In this document: one piece after another, positions 35,765-43,356 of the stretch
How positions within the stretch are numbered: the stretch's first letter is position 1
Layout of the letters: each line of letters starts with the position of its first letter
Translations under genes and position numbers: made by a program
Origin: Niallia circulans
Lineage (GTDB): Bacteria; Bacillota; Bacilli; Bacillales; Cytobacillaceae
Direction: 5' to 3'
Assembly: GCF_003726095.1 (NCBI RefSeq)
Contig: NZ_CP026031.1
Span: 2,914,001 to 2,978,000 of the forward strand
DNA length: 64,000 nucleotides
Notes under the pieces: generated by a model
Told to the model about the DNA's origin: nothing
The model's input: the letters and a program-made list of their open reading frames with translations, nothing else
Database searches by the model: none

Positions 35765-35817
35765 AAAAGGAGATAGAATTCAACATCGCTTATAGCGATG
35801 TTGATCCATCTCCTTTT
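35765..35817. terminator. Bidirectional terminator reaching into a coding 3' end
   Basis: AAAAGGAGAT (35765-35774) pairs with ATCTCCTTTT (35808-35817), and an inner stem TCAACATCGC/GCGATGTTGA continues the hairpin. Its right arm is the last ten codons of the convergent dehydrogenase gene. Confidence 0.8.
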
Positions 35818-36653
35818 AACTCTTTTAAAACGGCCATTACATCGAATTCTCCTAATCCATTTTCAAGAGCGGATTGATATGTTTTATGGGCTGATGCTCC
35901 AATCGCATTTAATTCAGCCGTTTCACTTGCTAGTCGTAAATCTTTTGCCATATGCTTAAGGGCAAATGCTGCTGGAAACTCATCCTTTAAAATAGACGAT
36001 GATTTCATTTTTGAAATTGCTGTTCCGACTGCACTTTCATTAATAATAGTTAACATGTCTTCTTTTTTTATTCCTTGGTTTTCTGCAAAAAGAACGGATT
36101 CGGCAATTCCTTGTACTGTAATTCCCAATAATAAGTTAATGGCAAGTTTTGCATTACTGCCGGCTCCAGATGGACCAAGATAAATAGAAAGCTTGCTCAT
36201 CGGCTCCAATACAGCTTTCACTTGTTCGTAAACTTCTTCTTCGCCGCCAACTAAAACAAGTAAATTTCCTTCCTTAGCCGGTTGAACACTTCCTGAAACT
36301 GGGGCATCAAGAAACTTCACTCCATTTTCTAAAGCAGTATTATAAATGAATTGAGACGTTTGTGGGGAAACGGTACTCATATCAATAAATACTTTTCCTG
36401 CTTTTGCATGTGACAAGATTCCATTTTCAAGATAGATGCTTTTCACAGCATTATCGTCTGAAACCATTGTAAAAATGAGGTTACTGTTATCAACTAGTTC
36501 TGTTAACGATTCAGCCTGTTTGGCACCAACAGCAATTAATTCTTTTCCTTTATCAGGTGTACGATTATAGAACGTTAATTCATAACCAGCCTTGATTAAA
36601 TTCAAAGCCATCGGAATCCCCATATTTCCTAATCCTATCCAACCTATTTTCAT
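35790..36653 (-). CDS. NAD(P)-dependent 3-hydroxyisobutyrate dehydrogenase family protein
   Basis: A beta-hydroxyacid dehydrogenase of 287 residues. Its N-terminus MKIGWIGLGNMGIPMALNLI holds the Rossmann GxGxMG, then FYNRTPDKG; FLDAPVSGS is the substrate-binding signature and GSNAKLAINLLLG contains the catalytic Lys. Members act on 3-hydroxyisobutyrate, tartronate semialdehyde or small glyoxylate-like acids. ATG 36653 follows GGATGGGATG; a 13-codon upstream extension looks untranslated. The last codons (GDGSTSL) are part of the shared terminator hairpin. Confidence 0.85.
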   Translation of the reverse strand: MKIGWIGLGNMGIPMALNLIKAGYELTFYNRTPDKGKELIAVGAKQAESLTELVDNSNLIFTMVSDDNAVKSIYLENGILSHAKAGKVFIDMSTVSPQTSQFIYNTALENGVKFLDAPVSGSVQPAKEGNLLVLVGGEEEVYEQVKAVLEPMSKLSIYLGPSGAGSNAKLAINLLLGITVQGIAESVLFAENQGIKKEDMLTIINESAVGTAISKMKSSSILKDEFPAAFALKHMAKDLRLASETAELNAIGASAHKTYQSALENGLGEFDVMAVLKELKGDGSTSL

Positions 36654-36754
36654 ACAATCATCCCATCCTTCCCATCCAATAGTCATACACATTTTACCAT
36701 ATTATTTATCACAATACGTCAATGTGGTTATAGGATAGGAAGAAGAATTACCGT

Positions 36755-37444
36755 TTATAATCTTCTAAACAATACATTATTCTCTAGATGAATATGATCA
36801 AATGTTAAGCTCTCTAATTCTTCTAGTTTTAAATAGGTTAATCGGTACGTATTACATGCATGCAGTGGCAGTTCATAATCATTCGTAGCTTGGCGAATTT
36901 TCTTCAATATTCCCCCTGCTCCTTCATGTTCCTCTTCCAATATCGAGATTTCCGCACGAGCTGCTTCAAGACTTTCTGCTTCCTTACTCGCCTCATATTC
37001 TATTACTTGTGGAAAAATCCGCTGCTCTTCTCCAAGTAAATGTTGTTCTAATTCGTCCTTTAATAAATAAAACTGGGTATACACATCTTTCAAATGTAAA
37101 TCGCGCTCTCCATGCACACGATAGACTTTACTAACAAATCCATCTAATTCTTCTAATAAATCTCTCGTATTTGCATGGTAATGATCAATAATATATCTCA
37201 CTAAGTCAGTTAATGGTATATTCATCCAGTCAATCTCTTCGGTTGTCTGCATCTGTTCATACATAATATTGAGGACTTTTACTAAATCCTTATCTTCTAA
37301 ATGTAAAGATTTAATTGCCTCCCCTATTGGTCGATTTCCCCCACAGCAAAAATCAATTTTATATTCTTTAAATAGTTTACTTGCTGCTGGAAACTTAATA
37401 ATGATATCACCTGTTTTCGTCTCTTCTGTAAAAATGGCATTCAT
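36755..37444 (-). CDS. scdA: Iron-sulfur cluster repair di-iron protein (ScdA/RIC/YtfE)
   Basis: RIC proteins restore Fe-S clusters damaged by nitric oxide or peroxide. The N-terminal ScdA domain carries DFCCGGNRP (Cys33-Cys34). The C-terminal hemerythrin-like bundle supplies iron ligands in DHYHANTRDLLEEL, LEQHLLGEEQRIFP, LEEEHEGAGG and FDHIHLENNVLF. The length is 229 residues. ATG 37444 follows AGGGAGAG; a 24-codon hydrophobic extension upstream is unlikely. It is divergent from a Crp/Fnr regulator with a shared Fnr-like box, which suggests redox or NO-dependent control. Confidence 0.92.
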   Translation of the reverse strand: MNAIFTEETKTGDIIIKFPAASKLFKEYKIDFCCGGNRPIGEAIKSLHLEDKDLVKVLNIMYEQMQTTEEIDWMNIPLTDLVRYIIDHYHANTRDLLEELDGFVSKVYRVHGERDLHLKDVYTQFYLLKDELEQHLLGEEQRIFPQVIEYEASKEAESLEAARAEISILEEEHEGAGGILKKIRQATNDYELPLHACNTYRLTYLKLEELESLTFDHIHLENNVLFRRL

Positions 37445-37560
37445 ACGAACACTCTCCCTTATTAGAATAGCTAAAGTATAGAAGATATAGACAAAGGAAA
37501 ATAGGATTGAAATCACAGATTAAAGATTGTTATAATTTAATTAGATAATCATCGTTTTAA

Positions 37561-37578
37561 TTGTGAAAAAATACACAA
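37561..37578. promoter_or_regulatory. Fnr/Crp-type palindrome between scdA and the regulator gene
   Basis: TTGTG-N8-CACAA is a perfect inverted repeat. Read as TGTGA-AAAAAT-ACACA it matches the B. subtilis Fnr consensus TGTGAN6TCACA in 9 of 10 bases. It lies 20 bp before the regulator start. Confidence 0.6.
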
Positions 37579-37598
37579 ATTGACTGGTGGTGTTAATA

Positions 37599-38294
37599 AT
37601 GAAACAAAAAATGGTTAGCCCATGTCCTAAACGAGTTCCTATATTTTACTCCTTATCAGATTCAGAAATAAAAAAAATAACAGATATTGTTCATCATAGA
37701 CTATTTAAAAAAGGCGAGATGATTATAGAGGAAGGAGATATTTCCACCTCTCTTTATATTATTCATAGTGGAAAAGTCAAGCTATCTAAGTTAACTATTC
37801 AGGGGAAAGAACAAATCGTTCATTTATTAACGACTGGTGATTTCTTTGGAGAAAGCAATCTTTTTCATGATGACATGGTTATGAACTTAAGCTGCCATGC
37901 TTTAGAAGATACAAAGATATGTGTATTAAATAAACAAGATTTTGATCACATAATGTTAAGTAATCCTGACATCTCTTTCAAACTGCTAAAAACGATTACC
38001 AAACGCTTATCTCATACAGAAGATCTAGCGAGAACATTAGCAACGAAAGATCCAGAAGTAAGAATTGCCGATATGCTTATTGAATTCTGTGAGAAATTCG
38101 GGACAGAACATCAAAATACTGTTCTTATTACCCTCCCTATCACCAGAGAAGAAATCTCCAGCTATGTTGGCCTTACAAGAGAAACAATCAGCCGTAAACT
38201 TGCAAAACTTGCCGACAAAGACATTCTTACCTTAATCGGTAACAAACAAATTCTCATTCATAATAAAGGGAAGCTTCAATCAATAGGGGGATAA
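37599..38294 (+). CDS. Crp/Fnr family transcriptional regulator
   Basis: A 231-residue regulator with an N-terminal cyclic-nucleotide-binding-like beta roll (FKKGEMIIEEGD, LYIIHSGKVKLSKL, GDFFGESNLFH), a dimer helix and a winged helix-turn-helix (ITREEISSYVGLTRETISRK). The N-terminus has Cys in SPCPKR, but the C-terminal Cys cluster of B. subtilis Fnr is missing, so direct Fe-S sensing is doubtful; heme or NO sensing is possible. ATG 37599 follows GGTGGTG. It faces scdA across a palindromic site and probably controls both. Confidence 0.88.
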   Translation: MKQKMVSPCPKRVPIFYSLSDSEIKKITDIVHHRLFKKGEMIIEEGDISTSLYIIHSGKVKLSKLTIQGKEQIVHLLTTGDFFGESNLFHDDMVMNLSCHALEDTKICVLNKQDFDHIMLSNPDISFKLLKTITKRLSHTEDLARTLATKDPEVRIADMLIEFCEKFGTEHQNTVLITLPITREEISSYVGLTRETISRKLAKLADKDILTLIGNKQILIHNKGKLQSIGG

Positions 38295-38391
38295 CTTCCC
38301 CCGTTATAATAATGAAAAACAAATAAATATTCATTGCAGCTATTCCTTCTCCTTTTCCAAGCAGGAAACACTTTTACACAAGTAACTTCTT

Positions 38392-38622
38392 CTACTCTAC
38401 TAAGCTGTATGTCTTCCGCGCAATGTCCAAATTTGATAAACTATCATTAATGATTTTAAAATCGTTAGCTAGATTAATGTTATCCACCCACCAATTAATT
38501 ATTTCTTCCTTTTTTATAGAACAACCTTCCTTTCTAATTAATAGAAAGGCGCTTCAAAAATCATCTCTCATTTCCATTCTTTTTGCTTCTTTTGAAATAA
38601 TCTTCTCTACAAAGATATCTGT
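38392..38622 (-). pseudogene. Relic of a small gene with an in-frame TGA
   Basis: One minus-strand frame reads VEKIISKEAKRMEMRDDF, then TGA (38554-38556), then SAFLLIRKEGCSIKKEEIIN and WWVDNINLANDFKIINDSLS to the stop at 38392. Composition and amphipathic pattern look protein-like on both sides of the stop, and no start codon opens the second part. I do not recognise the family. It is best read as a decayed gene fragment. Confidence 0.4.
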
Positions 38623-38743
38623 TTAAATATCCTAGTGAATTACTTCTTGGGAGAAGAACACCATTCTGAAGTCAAAATCTTTTAAAAATTCACTTGAAAA
38701 ATATTTTAATTCGAATTACCTTATCTAAGAAGGAGGTTATAAT

Positions 38744-39193
38744 ATGAATATAACTATTGAAGAAATACCTAAATCAAGGATTGCTTTTTTCCGAAATGTT
38801 GGGGAGTATGGGGAAAAACAAAACAAAGAATTGATGGAATCCTTTAAAAAGTGGGCAAAATTGAATGGCATATTTGATAATTCTATTATTCTCGGCATAC
38901 CGCAAGATAACCCAGAAATCACACCTAAGGAGGAATGCCGTTATGATGTTTGTATTGTGGTAGAAAATGATTTTAAGGTAGCAAAACCAGCTCAAGTTGG
39001 TGAATTTTCCGGTGGGAAATACGCTGTTTTCTTGCTCGACCATACAAAAGAGGCAGTCAGTGAATTTTGGGGGAATATTATTTCTGAGATAGAAAGAAAT
39101 AATCTATCATTAAAAGAACAACCAATTATAGAAAGATATACTTCACAAATGATTGAAGATCATTTGTGTGAAATACTAGTTCCTATACAGTAA
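38744..39193 (+). CDS. GyrI-like / AraC effector-binding domain protein
   Basis: A stand-alone small-molecule-binding domain of 149 residues, of the SbmC/GyrI-like type that in BmrR and Rob is fused to a DNA-binding domain. Seen are IEEIPKSRIAFFRNVGEYGE, a paired beta-alpha module with CRYDVCIVVENDF, EFSGGKYAVFLLDH and a C-terminal VPI strand. No helix-turn-helix is present, so it is likely a binding or detoxification protein for hydrophobic or cationic compounds. A strong AAGGAGG precedes the ATG. Monocistronic. Confidence 0.82.
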   Translation: MNITIEEIPKSRIAFFRNVGEYGEKQNKELMESFKKWAKLNGIFDNSIILGIPQDNPEITPKEECRYDVCIVVENDFKVAKPAQVGEFSGGKYAVFLLDHTKEAVSEFWGNIISEIERNNLSLKEQPIIERYTSQMIEDHLCEILVPIQ

Positions 39194-39274
39194 CCGAGCA
39201 GGGGCACAGTAGGGTATTAGACGAGTATTCGCTTGATGTCTTTATATAAAAGAATGGCGTTTCCTTATTTAAAT

Positions 39275-39416
39275 TTTGGGCACAACGAGAAAAGGGGGCT
39301 CTGTTACCTTTTTGCACTTTTTCTTTTGGATTTCATTCAAAGAGAGCTCTTCTCTTTGACTTTTTCTCTGTTCCCCTTCTTTTTGTGGCACAGAGACCAT
39401 GGCTCTATTAAATGTT
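39275..39416. repeat. Degenerate relative of the 52-bp repeat
   Basis: TTGGGCACA, GGGCTCTGTTACC, CTCTGTTCCCCTTCTTTTTG and GGCACAGAG occur here with the same order of elements and CTCTGT/ACAGAG arms as in the array at 31.2-31.5 kb, but diverged and without regular 52-bp spacing. Confidence 0.55.
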
Positions 39417-39605
39417 TCACTTGTTTCTCTTTATAATCGTTACTTTCCCTCTACATCCTTTAAAGTTTCTACATTCAACTTTCTTATGAACCTACTTTTT
39501 CATCATTCACGCTAACTTTCACTCATGCTACACCATATTGTATTCCACAAAAACTCTGTTTGATTATCAACATAGGAGATGCCCATCTACACTTCCCTTT
39601 CTAGC

Positions 39606-40088
39606 TTAAATACACTGAAAAGATCGAATACGGTTAGTATCTGTTCGATAATAGATCCAATATTTTTTTTGCCAACGATATCCTGCAATAGAATGACGTC
39701 CAATAAGAGTTGGAAAGAACCAAAATCCTTTACTATTTTCTAGCCAGATATAAGTAAAGCGGAATATACAGGGGCGGATAGACATAGATTCAACAGTTGA
39801 AGTGCTTGCTTGTGACTGGTTTAATTGTGGTGATCCAGGGTCTGTCCCCCCTCCAATCGGCGGTGCATCTGGATATGCTGGAGATCCACCTACTGGAGGA
39901 GGCGGTTGTTCTCCACCTGGAAACGGCGGCAAAATCCCACCTCCGCTTGGTGGTGAAGGAGGAACGGCCCCTCCTCCAATCGATGGCGGAGTCATTCTAG
40001 ATTCTCCACCTTTTAGCAAACTGACCATCCTATATTGAGGTAGAAAAGATTGTTGTCCATAATGAGCAGAATACGGCTGAAAATACAT
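39606..40088 (-). CDS. Pro/Gly-rich protein with aromatic C-terminal domain
   Basis: The 160-residue protein has three parts: an N-terminal segment rich in Gln and Tyr (YFQPYSAHYGQQSFLPQY); a middle of about 65 residues of Pro/Gly-rich blocks (PPSIGGGAVPPSPPSGGG, PPFPGGEQPPPPVGGSP); and a C-terminal 55 residues rich in aromatics with two cysteines (RPCIFRFTYIWLENSKGFWF, GYRWQKKYWIYYRTD, ending FQCI). I recall similar C-terminal domains in other bacilli beside Pro/Gly-rich tracts, without a known function. There is no signal peptide. A surface or spore-coat role is plausible but unproven. The GC-rich repeats differ from neighbouring composition. Confidence 0.65.
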   Translation of the reverse strand: MYFQPYSAHYGQQSFLPQYRMVSLLKGGESRMTPPSIGGGAVPPSPPSGGGILPPFPGGEQPPPPVGGSPAYPDAPPIGGGTDPGSPQLNQSQASTSTVESMSIRPCIFRFTYIWLENSKGFWFFPTLIGRHSIAGYRWQKKYWIYYRTDTNRIRSFQCI

Positions 40089-40933
40089 TACTATTCCCCT
40101 TTCGAGCTTTTATATTACTCTATGTAAATAGCCCATTTGAGGTGCAGTAAATAATTTTCTTGTCCGCAATTACTAAGCCCCTTAATTAGGAATCTCCTTA
40201 TTGCTTTATATCAAAATTCGCTTTCCATTTTTTATGGAAAAGAAAACCTACTAACCCCACATTGCCAATTCTCAGTAACTTCCCCATGTTCCTTCAATAA
40301 AATGGAGAGAGCGATAAGGAACAATTATACGAGTTAGTTAAAACAAATTCAGAAATAGCGACAAGTTTCCCGGGAAATTTTCCTAATATCCGTCGATATT
40401 ACCTTATTAAACCTCAATCAGGCATACACCTTATCACTATTACAACTAGAATAGTAACATTAACCCTTAAATAATGGAGAAGAACGTCGAAATCCAAATG
40501 TCTCTTTTTCTTTCTTTGACCATGATCCCCTGTCTCAAACCGTGATTTTGCACCTCTCCCCTCTTCTCTAGATATTCCCGAATAGAATAATATACCAATT
40601 CTACTCTTACATGAATGGTAAATTTAATCTTTGCATTGGAAAAGATATTGTTTCAGTCTTCCTTTATCATTTTCTTCCACTCGTGGATATTTTTTGAATA
40701 ACTCCTCTTTTTATATGGGCATTGAATGGATAAACAATTATCAAATGTGAAAAAAAATAAAAAAAAGAAATAATATATAGAGGAAAAAGAGTTTAAATGC
40801 CTAATATAGTATAAATAACCTATAATTACGACAAAACATTTGACATTTCTTTTTTTATAAAGATAACTATAGGTCTTTTGATACTGGTATTATGAACTAG
40901 TAAGTACTAATCTTATACTATAATAATCTGACT
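40089..40933. other. 850-bp intergenic region without a convincing gene
   Basis: AT-rich sequence. The minus strand has a 29-codon frame at 40624-40710 (KEELFKKYPRVEEND and onward) with no start codon of its own, possibly a gene relic. TATACTATAATAAT at about 40914-40927 is a -10 candidate for the riboswitch transcript. No strong hairpin was seen. Confidence 0.45.
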
Positions 40934-41093
40934 AATCGACGAAAGGGCAAAATCATTGAAAAGTGATGACGCAAAGCTATAGGGGCTTAGGGGTAACGAA
41001 GATCGATTTTTTCTACATGATAGCAAAAGTTATGACATTCATTACGCTTGCCAGCCAGTTACCGAATCCACCTTCGACGATTTAAATGAAGGG
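40934..41093 (+). promoter_or_regulatory. Second cyclic-di-GMP-I (GEMM-I) riboswitch, atypical 3' part
   Basis: AAGGGCAAA, P2 ATCATT-GAAA-AGTGAT, GACGCAAAGC and GGGCTTAGG match GEMM-I, with GCTAT/ATAGC closing P3. About 28 nt then precede GCCAGTTACC that the consensus does not have. GGTAAC (40992-40997) can pair with GTTACC (41058-41063). P1 (GAAAGG 40941-40946 with CCTTC 41071-41075) competes with CCTTC/GAAGG (41088-41092), which masks the ribosome site: an ON switch is predicted. Confidence 0.78.
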
Positions 41094-41103
41094 AAAAAAG
41101 AAG

Positions 41104-41289
41104 ATGAAACAAAAAAATAATGATGAAATACTAATCAAGCAATCAATCGTTGTAAGCGACCAAAACTATTTTTTACCAGAAACAGGTAATATTTGGAAGG
41201 GGTTGTTTTTCGGTATGCTTATCAGTATCCCCTTATGGGTTTCCTTTTTTGGATGGCTTCGTATCTTCCTTACTTTAGTTGGTATATAG
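41104..41289 (+). CDS. Small membrane protein under c-di-GMP riboswitch control
   Basis: A 61-residue protein with a polar N-terminal half (MKQKNNDEILIKQSIVVSDQ) and a hydrophobic C-terminal hairpin (GLFFGMLISIPLWVSFFGWL and RIFLTLVGI), so one or two membrane segments. ATG 41104 lies 10 nt after AAGGG, the element masked by the riboswitch platform; ATG 41086, six codons earlier, is inside the hairpin and unlikely. Family unknown. c-di-GMP control suggests a role in surface attachment, matrix export or motility; that is inference. Confidence 0.65.
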   Translation: MKQKNNDEILIKQSIVVSDQNYFLPETGNIWKGLFFGMLISIPLWVSFFGWLRIFLTLVGI

Positions 41290-41310
41290 ACTAAGGCGAA
41301 CAGTAAATAT

Positions 41311-41339
41311 TTTACTTATACCACACAAAAGCATATAAT
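41311..41339 (+). promoter_or_regulatory. SigA-type promoter of ykvA
   Basis: TTTACT (41311-41316), a 17-bp spacer and TATAAT (41334-41339) lie about 45 bp before the ykvA start, so that gene need not depend on the upstream riboswitch. Confidence 0.65.
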
Positions 41340-41385
41340 CATTATATGAATAGGCGCGAAAACCATTAGGAAAGGGGCTTTCATA

Positions 41386-41793
41386 ATGGCAGAATCAAAA
41401 GAAAAATTGGAAAAAGAACTTGCTGTAGCAGGAAAGCATTATTCGGAGAAAAAATTCTGGTCCAAAATTGCAAAGTTTGGAAAAAAGGCCGGTTCATCTG
41501 TTGTTTATGCGGTGCTTCTCTTGTATTACACTTTACAAAAACCAAATGTACCTAAGAAGGTCAAAGCAACTATTATTGGAGCATTAGGTTATTTTATCCT
41601 TCCTCTTGATTTACTCCCTGACTTTCTAGTTGGTATAGGTTATACAGATGATTTAGGGGCACTAGGACTTGCATTATTCCAAGTTGCTATGTACATTGAC
41701 GATGATATTAAATCAAAAGCAAGATTAAAACTTACTGAATGGTTTGGGAATAAGGTCGATACAACCGAAATAGATAAAAAAATAAATAAATGA
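41386..41793 (+). CDS. YkvA family (DUF1232) protein
   Basis: The 135-residue protein has the DUF1232 core: VVYAVLLLYYTLQKPNVPKK, GALGYFILPLDLLPDFLVGI and GYTDDLGALGLAL, two short hydrophobic helices around a PxDLxPD motif, suggesting membrane association. The highly charged termini are cytoplasmic in most predictions. Function is unknown across the family. AAAGGGG lies at good distance from the ATG, and a consensus promoter lies upstream. A bidirectional terminator follows directly. Confidence 0.85.
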   Translation: MAESKEKLEKELAVAGKHYSEKKFWSKIAKFGKKAGSSVVYAVLLLYYTLQKPNVPKKVKATIIGALGYFILPLDLLPDFLVGIGYTDDLGALGLALFQVAMYIDDDIKSKARLKLTEWFGNKVDTTEIDKKINK

Positions 41794-41821
41794 AAAAGGG
41801 ACTATTTTTTAGTCCCTTTTT
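41793..41821. terminator. Bidirectional terminator, ykvA / nupC
   Basis: AAAAAGGGACT and AGTCCCTTTTT form an 11-bp stem with a 7-nt loop and T-runs on both strands, between the convergent genes. Confidence 0.88.
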
Positions 41822-41826
41822 CATTA

Positions 41827-43008
41827 TTATAGAAATAATCCTACGATTGTAGCCGTTAATATAGATGCAAGTGTCGCCGCTAATAACATTTTCAACCCGA
41901 ACTTCGCAACAATATCTGCTTTTTTAGCATTAATTGCTTGAATCGATCCAGCAATAATTCCAATACTAGAGAAATTTGCAAAAGATACAAGGAAAGTAGA
42001 CACAATCCCTACTGTTTTGTTTGAAAGTTCTCCAAGTAATGGCTGTAATTGCAGCATTGCTACAAATTCATTTGCAGCTAATTTCGTACCCATTACAGAA
42101 CCAGCCGTTACAATTTCGCTTCCTGGTATCCCCATTATCCAAGCAATCGGTGCAAAAATATAACCCAATATCCCAGTAAAACCGATGCCGAAAATACTTG
42201 TAAAGAAACCGTCAATTAGAGCCAGTAAACCAACATAAGCAACTAACATTGCAGCAACAATTAAAGCAACACGACCACCATCTAAAGCTCCTGCAGAGAT
42301 TGCTCCAAAAACAGAATTCGTATTGGAGACATCTTTTACATTGATGCTCTCATCTTCATCTTTTGAAATTGGTGCAAGAAGTGTCGCTATAATCAGTGCA
42401 GATAATGCATTTAAAATCATTGCAGCTAGTACATATTGGGGAGGAATCATCTCCATATAGGCTCCCATAATAGATGCAGAAACAGACCCCATCGCAGAAG
42501 TACATACAATAAATAATTTATTTGCATTTATCGTATCTAAATGGCCTTTAATCGCAAGAAGTGCTTCCGATTGACCAAAAAAGATTGAGTTAATGCTGTT
42601 AAATGTTACTACCTTTGATAAACCAGTAATCTTAGCCAAAGCTCCACCAATATATTTAATTGCTAGAGGCAATACTTTGATATGCGTTAATAAAGATAAT
42701 AAAGTAGAAGTAAAAATAATGATCATAAGAACATTAATAAAAAAAACACTTCCGCCTTCTGGAACTAATCCGCCAGTAACAAAATTTACCCCTTCATACC
42801 CATAGTTAAGGACTTTAGAGACACCGTTAGATGTAGCTTCTACTATTTTTAGTCCTACTGTAGTTTTAAACATTATTAGTGCTACAATAAATTCAAGCAC
42901 AAATAATACGAGAATAGCTCTGAAATTAATCCTTTTTTTATCATTTGATAGTAAAAAGGCAATAGCTATCGTCACAATGATACCTAATATCCCAACTAAA
43001 ATCGACAT
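41827..43008 (-). CDS. nupC: Concentrative nucleoside transporter
   Basis: A 393-residue CNT-family symporter that imports nucleosides with H+ or Na+. The family motifs are visible: SIFFGQSEALLAIKGHL and CTSAMGSVSASIMGAYMEMI in the transport core, GSVMGTKLAANEFVAMLQL in the second nucleoside-binding hairpin and SFANFSSIGIIAGSIQAI near the C-terminus. Eight or more membrane helices are predicted. AGGAGGA precedes the ATG. The gene stands alone; about 260 bases of AT-rich sequence upstream contain its promoter but no recognisable riboswitch. Confidence 0.92.
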   Translation of the reverse strand: MSILVGILGIIVTIAIAFLLSNDKKRINFRAILVLFVLEFIVALIMFKTTVGLKIVEATSNGVSKVLNYGYEGVNFVTGGLVPEGGSVFFINVLMIIIFTSTLLSLLTHIKVLPLAIKYIGGALAKITGLSKVVTFNSINSIFFGQSEALLAIKGHLDTINANKLFIVCTSAMGSVSASIMGAYMEMIPPQYVLAAMILNALSALIIATLLAPISKDEDESINVKDVSNTNSVFGAISAGALDGGRVALIVAAMLVAYVGLLALIDGFFTSIFGIGFTGILGYIFAPIAWIMGIPGSEIVTAGSVMGTKLAANEFVAMLQLQPLLGELSNKTVGIVSTFLVSFANFSSIGIIAGSIQAINAKKADIVAKFGLKMLLAATLASILTATIVGLFL

Positions 43009-43270
43009 AGAAAATTCCTCCTAAATAAGAAGCAATAACAACCCTTTCCTCTTTATATAAACTATCTCAATATAGTTAATATAACTTCAAAAAACATTGT
43101 TAATACATTAAAAACGATATACAGTTTTAGATGTTACCTTATATTTAGGTCAATGTCATCCTTTAATTGAAGAATAAGTTAAATTAATAAAATTTAAATC
43201 TTTCTAAATATTATCTAAATATATTTAATTCATATCATTGCAAATACTTATCTAGGTAAATAGCAATATA

Positions 43271-43305
43271 AAAAGCAATTCCAGGAAATTCTCCTCTGAA
43301 ATTGC
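43271..43305 (-). terminator. Terminator of the met operon
   Basis: On the minus strand GCAATTTCAG and CTGGAATTGC (one mismatch) form a stem followed by TTTTTATA, about 50 nt after the amidohydrolase stop codon. Confidence 0.7.
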
Positions 43306-43356
43306 CTTCTGCATTTCTGTATGCTATTGAACTTTCCAGTAACAAAAATAACTATT

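Noticed and set aside
39797..40038. Plus-strand frames over the Pro/Gly-rich gene
   Set aside because: They mirror the GC-rich repeats of the minus-strand gene, which has the better start and a structured C-terminal domain.
40624..40710. 29-codon minus-strand frame KEELFKKYPRVEEND and onward
   Set aside because: Protein-like, but too short and without a start codon in frame; kept only as a possible relic in the intergenic description.
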